Assembly: GCA_021784575.1 (NCBI GenBank)
Contig: JAJYHX010000007.1
Span: forward strand, 1 to 64,000
Reading direction: 5' to 3'
Length of the DNA: 64,000 nucleotides
Source of the DNA: Nitrospirota bacterium
GTDB taxonomy: Bacteria; Nitrospirota; JACRHJ01
Both the position numbers and the translations under genes were made by a program. Of the stretch, positions 62,401 to 64,000 are shown piece after piece (position 1 is the first letter of the stretch; every line of letters begins with the position of its first letter). The notes under the pieces are model-generated. The model was not told where the DNA came from. It worked only from the letters and a program-made list of their open reading frames with translations, and ran no database searches.

Positions 62401-64000
62401 GTTCGTATGTTACGGATACCTCGCCGAACCTGGCGGGGATACAGTATGTGCATCTGTTCTATGCCGTTACCGCAAGGGATATTACCGCGCCGCCGGCCGT
62501 TGGCTCCGCGCCGGATAACATTAACCTGAAATCAAGCGTTAACCCCAGCGGCTACACCTGTATCACGACCGTCCCTGCAAACACGGGCAATTACGTGCAG
62601 TATGAGACGTCTTTTACCAACAGCAGCGGTATCGGCACCAATAGGCCCATACCCGCGTTCGACAATTCCAGGATATGGTATTTCCTGGTCGCAAAGGACA
62701 ATAACGGCAACTTTACCCGCTGGCCCGCTCCGAGCTCGCCTGACGCGATATATACTTACGACCAGCTCGGCGGCGGCGGCAACACGGCCACCACCGTTTC
62801 CGTAAAAATAACCTCGCCGGCAACCGGGAGCACTATCACTTCGTACACGACCGCCACGCTTGCCACCACCGACACAGGCTCCGGCGTTACAAATGTCATG
62901 GTGAACGTAGACGGCGGCAGTTATCAGAGCTGCTCGTACGACTCGTCTACCGGACTATGGGACTTTGTCATTGACCCCGCGATATACAGCAACGGCACCC
63001 ATACGCTGAACGCCGTGGCCACGACCGCCGACTACCACTCCGCGACGGATTCCATTACGTTCAATGTCGTCGGCGGCAGCGGGACAACAAGCGTATCGGC
63101 ATCGATAGCGTCGCCGGCATCAGGCGCCACGGTATCCGGAACCCAGGTAATACAAGTCCAGTCCGCCGCGACCGGCGCACCCGCAGGCGGCATAACCGTA
63201 TCGGTAAACATCGGCGGCACAATTTATCCCTGCACATACAACATCAGCGACGGCTATTACGAATATTCCTGGGATACCACTCATATTACGAACAATTCTT
63301 CGGTTTCGATATCCGCCACGGCGACATACATCGGCTCAAACGCCACTTCCTCGCCAATCTCCGTTACTGTTAATAACGCTTCGGGCAACCTCCCGTCAGT
63401 CAGTATCGTATCGCCGGCCTCCGGCGGTCTTGTCACCGGGAGCACTACGCTTCAAATTGAGGCTAATCCCAACGGCGGGATTATAAACTCGAGCGCTGGC
63501 GTGCAGGCGTCGTATGACAACGTCAACTGGACGCCCTGTCCGTATAACTCGGCCGACGGTTACTATGAACAGGCCATTACGGTAACGCCCCCGGTGGCAT
63601 GTAAATCTTACACAATCTATGTATATGCGACCTCGACCAACGGCAGGTCAACCACGGTTCAGGAGACCTTCTATGTAGACACGACAAGCGCCGTCTCGTG
63701 CACCATACAGCCTCCGGCCAATCCAGTGGCTACAGCATGGTATGTCGGGCCTCCGTCTAACGCGCAGGCGACTATTGGCATAACCACCGGAACAGACGGA
63801 GACGCCATAGGCGGGGTTACCGTCTCCATAGACGGCGGCACGCCCATCGCCGCAACAGGCTCCGGAAATTCCTGGAGCTACGTGTGGAATATCCCGAGCA
63901 GCGATTCCAATACAAGCCATACCGTGTCGGCGACCGCCACAACCGTCTCCTGCACGGGCAAGTCCATGATCGCCGCCGCGACGCCTGTAACCTTCAACGT
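59475..64000 (+). CDS. Giant PilW-like pseudopilin with FN3 and Ig-like repeats (runs off window)
   Basis: The frame from the ATG at 59475 (AGGGAGG upstream) stays open for at least 1508 codons to the window end. The N-terminus has a type III leader KKG before FTLIELMVAMAVSLIII with Glu5, then a PilW-like region to about residue 245. Four FN3-like domains follow (about 250-345, 365-480, 530-640, 655-755). A variable region (about 756-1105) is followed by four Ig-like repeats of about 100 residues (from 1108, 1206, 1306 and 1405), each with an ITSPATG-like opening and a C-x-Y turn. Normal PilW is about 250-350 residues. The extracellular part suggests adhesion or a pilus-tip role; this is inference. 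Confidence 0.85.
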   Translation, partial: MSAQRGLKDKKGFTLIELMVAMAVSLIIIAAIFGVYETMNKSNLSIKASSDMQQNVRTAVDSITKMMVNAGYQGQWNNILGNHSTAVDGLVYQRASYDNSLSAPNNTGVVSGPNSICFTYYDDNHVFSSGSNGEWRVQIYMDSADQEILANFEQFNTTSTLFGPAANGWSVVLARGISNLRFQYYNADDNDITSSLSSQSIGTVRKITVTVTGKTSFAQFISNGFRSFSLSTDVTPVNLGIAGHIVDAYPPATPTGLYVSDPHTCTKLTVQWNANKEVDLAGYTIFYGIATGKYDHRVDVGTVSNNGICTYTLPPPGETLNAGTEYYITIGASNTSGLMSNPLATEVSTGVVTPGIGTNQTTPTEYPPSAPVVMAAAGPGDGAITLTWTGNPSNEGVTSYRVYRMSIPNPSSPPAFSYPIPDTPEPANPAPGVPYRVDTGTTGNKPVTQVVLNNNQSGFQFKDYGLQGCTMYEYAVCGVNCTQSATGPISSPYSSAQYCTLYGGSYTDSNGVPHTISSPVAGEVTKPTDGTPPPPPTDLVGIPGSKVVDLSWTNPTGDPDFQGVMIRRSTGGYPASPTDGTLVYNDYSSAAGQSCTYHDTGVADTDPPTCYYYSAFSYNKCGIYNSTAVESLNFQGASTPACSQPCSSALYGEPPAPPMDKYSMSYCADKVNLGWQDPSNLTSYPDFTGYDIYRSDNGSTPIQSNYKSSNTNVYSDTTYIQSPGGDGGVYSYHVRTTDCSGGLSNATSIVTLTAYPGQVLYDPSAVNSTNTSAPNTPHTNITVSTGMYHNTLIFDASNTSSHEAELDGMTLTWKGGGTETNAMLTGVSIYDPTQSKWVLVYNNSSGGVSTDTPIVFNANTPFYIPQTTNGIGSEETVPMQFTWENADGTVSSSDDMRNALVTITFNYRLFYYSSYTSGYLLSDPTLAGCSPVVYNVVQAAGPNFMDVTQSQPLQGTFAETQLGYLTAQPGQTTDVSSYVTDTSPNLAGIQYVHLFYAVTARDITAPPAVGSAPDNINLKSSVNPSGYTCITTVPANTGNYVQYETSFTNSSGIGTNRPIPAFDNSRIWYFLVAKDNNGNFTRWPAPSSPDAIYTYDQLGGGGNTATTVSVKITSPATGSTITSYTTATLATTDTGSGVTNVMVNVDGGSYQSCSYDSSTGLWDFVIDPAIYSNGTHTLNAVATTADYHSATDSITFNVVGGSGTTSVSASIASPASGATVSGTQVIQVQSAATGAPAGGITVSVNIGGTIYPCTYNISDGYYEYSWDTTHITNNSSVSISATATYIGSNATSSPISVTVNNASGNLPSVSIVSPASGGLVTGSTTLQIEANPNGGIINSSAGVQASYDNVNWTPCPYNSADGYYEQAITVTPPVACKSYTIYVYATSTNGRSTTVQETFYVDTTSAVSCTIQPPANPVATAWYVGPPSNAQATIGITTGTDGDAIGGVTVSIDGGTPIAATGSGNSWSYVWNIPSSDSNTSHTVSATATTVSCTGKSMIAAATPVTFN

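Overview
The window reads as a chromosomal segment of a Gram-negative bacterium with GC-rich coding sequence (my estimate is in the high fifties per cent; not computed). Outer-membrane genes (a TamB/Omp85 pair, a SurA-like chaperone), a GlnD nitrogen sensor, a sigma-54 activator next to pseudopilin genes, an RpoS-type sigma factor, ClpC, MJ0042 zinc-ribbon proteins and B12-type radical SAM enzymes together suggest the former Deltaproteobacteria or a nearby phylum such as Nitrospirota. That placement is inference. No rRNA, CRISPR array, complete insertion sequence or prophage was seen.

Layout. 1-6.8 kb: a leftward gene of which only the start is present, then a K+ channel, DUF2905, SpoIID-like protein, queA, a SPOR protein, a degenerate M16 peptidase homologue and a zinc-ribbon/receiver fusion. 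6.8-10.1 kb: tRNA-Pro with promoter and terminator, LOG-family protein, acylphosphatase, sigma factor, apt, and a leftward tRNA-Val and lysine-rich small protein. 10.2-22.8 kb: a tightly coupled operon behind a perfect-consensus sigma-70 promoter. It encodes a ketosynthase, a ketosynthase homologue without its catalytic triad, two CrtI-like FAD enzymes, a thioesterase and four radical SAM proteins in two look-alike pairs, interrupted by one AT-rich cyclase-like gene. 22.8-26.5 kb: a leftward biotin operon (bioB, bioW, bioF) ending in a FabG-like reductase. 26.6-29.1 kb: clpC. 29.1-31.8 kb: a repeat-rich stretch, a 37-aa membrane peptide, two DUF488 genes and an AT-rich NERD gene. 31.9-36.8 kb: tsaB, ligA, a receiver-GAF-PAS protein and a metallo-beta-lactamase-fold protein. 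37-40.5 kb: rpsB-tsf-pyrH-frr and a small ferredoxin. 40.5-45.3 kb: a GH57 enzyme, DUF1844 and glnD. 45.4-55 kb: TamB, Omp85, SurA-N, NfeD and slipin. 55-64 kb: a histidine kinase and sigma-54 response regulator, then pseudopilin genes ending in a giant PilW-like protein that runs off the window.

The two most unusual parts are the 10-23 kb cluster and the pilus locus. The cluster has the parts for a polyunsaturated acyl chain that is desaturated by two CrtI-like enzymes, modified by radical chemistry and released by a thioesterase. The set resembles gene groups proposed for ladderane lipids in anammox bacteria, but the product cannot be read from sequence, and no acyl carrier protein or dehydratase is visible here. 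In the pilus locus, a terminator T-tract also forms the spacer of a sigma-54 promoter, directly after the likely activator gene, and the third pseudopilin carries more than 1,200 residues of FN3 and Ig-like repeats.
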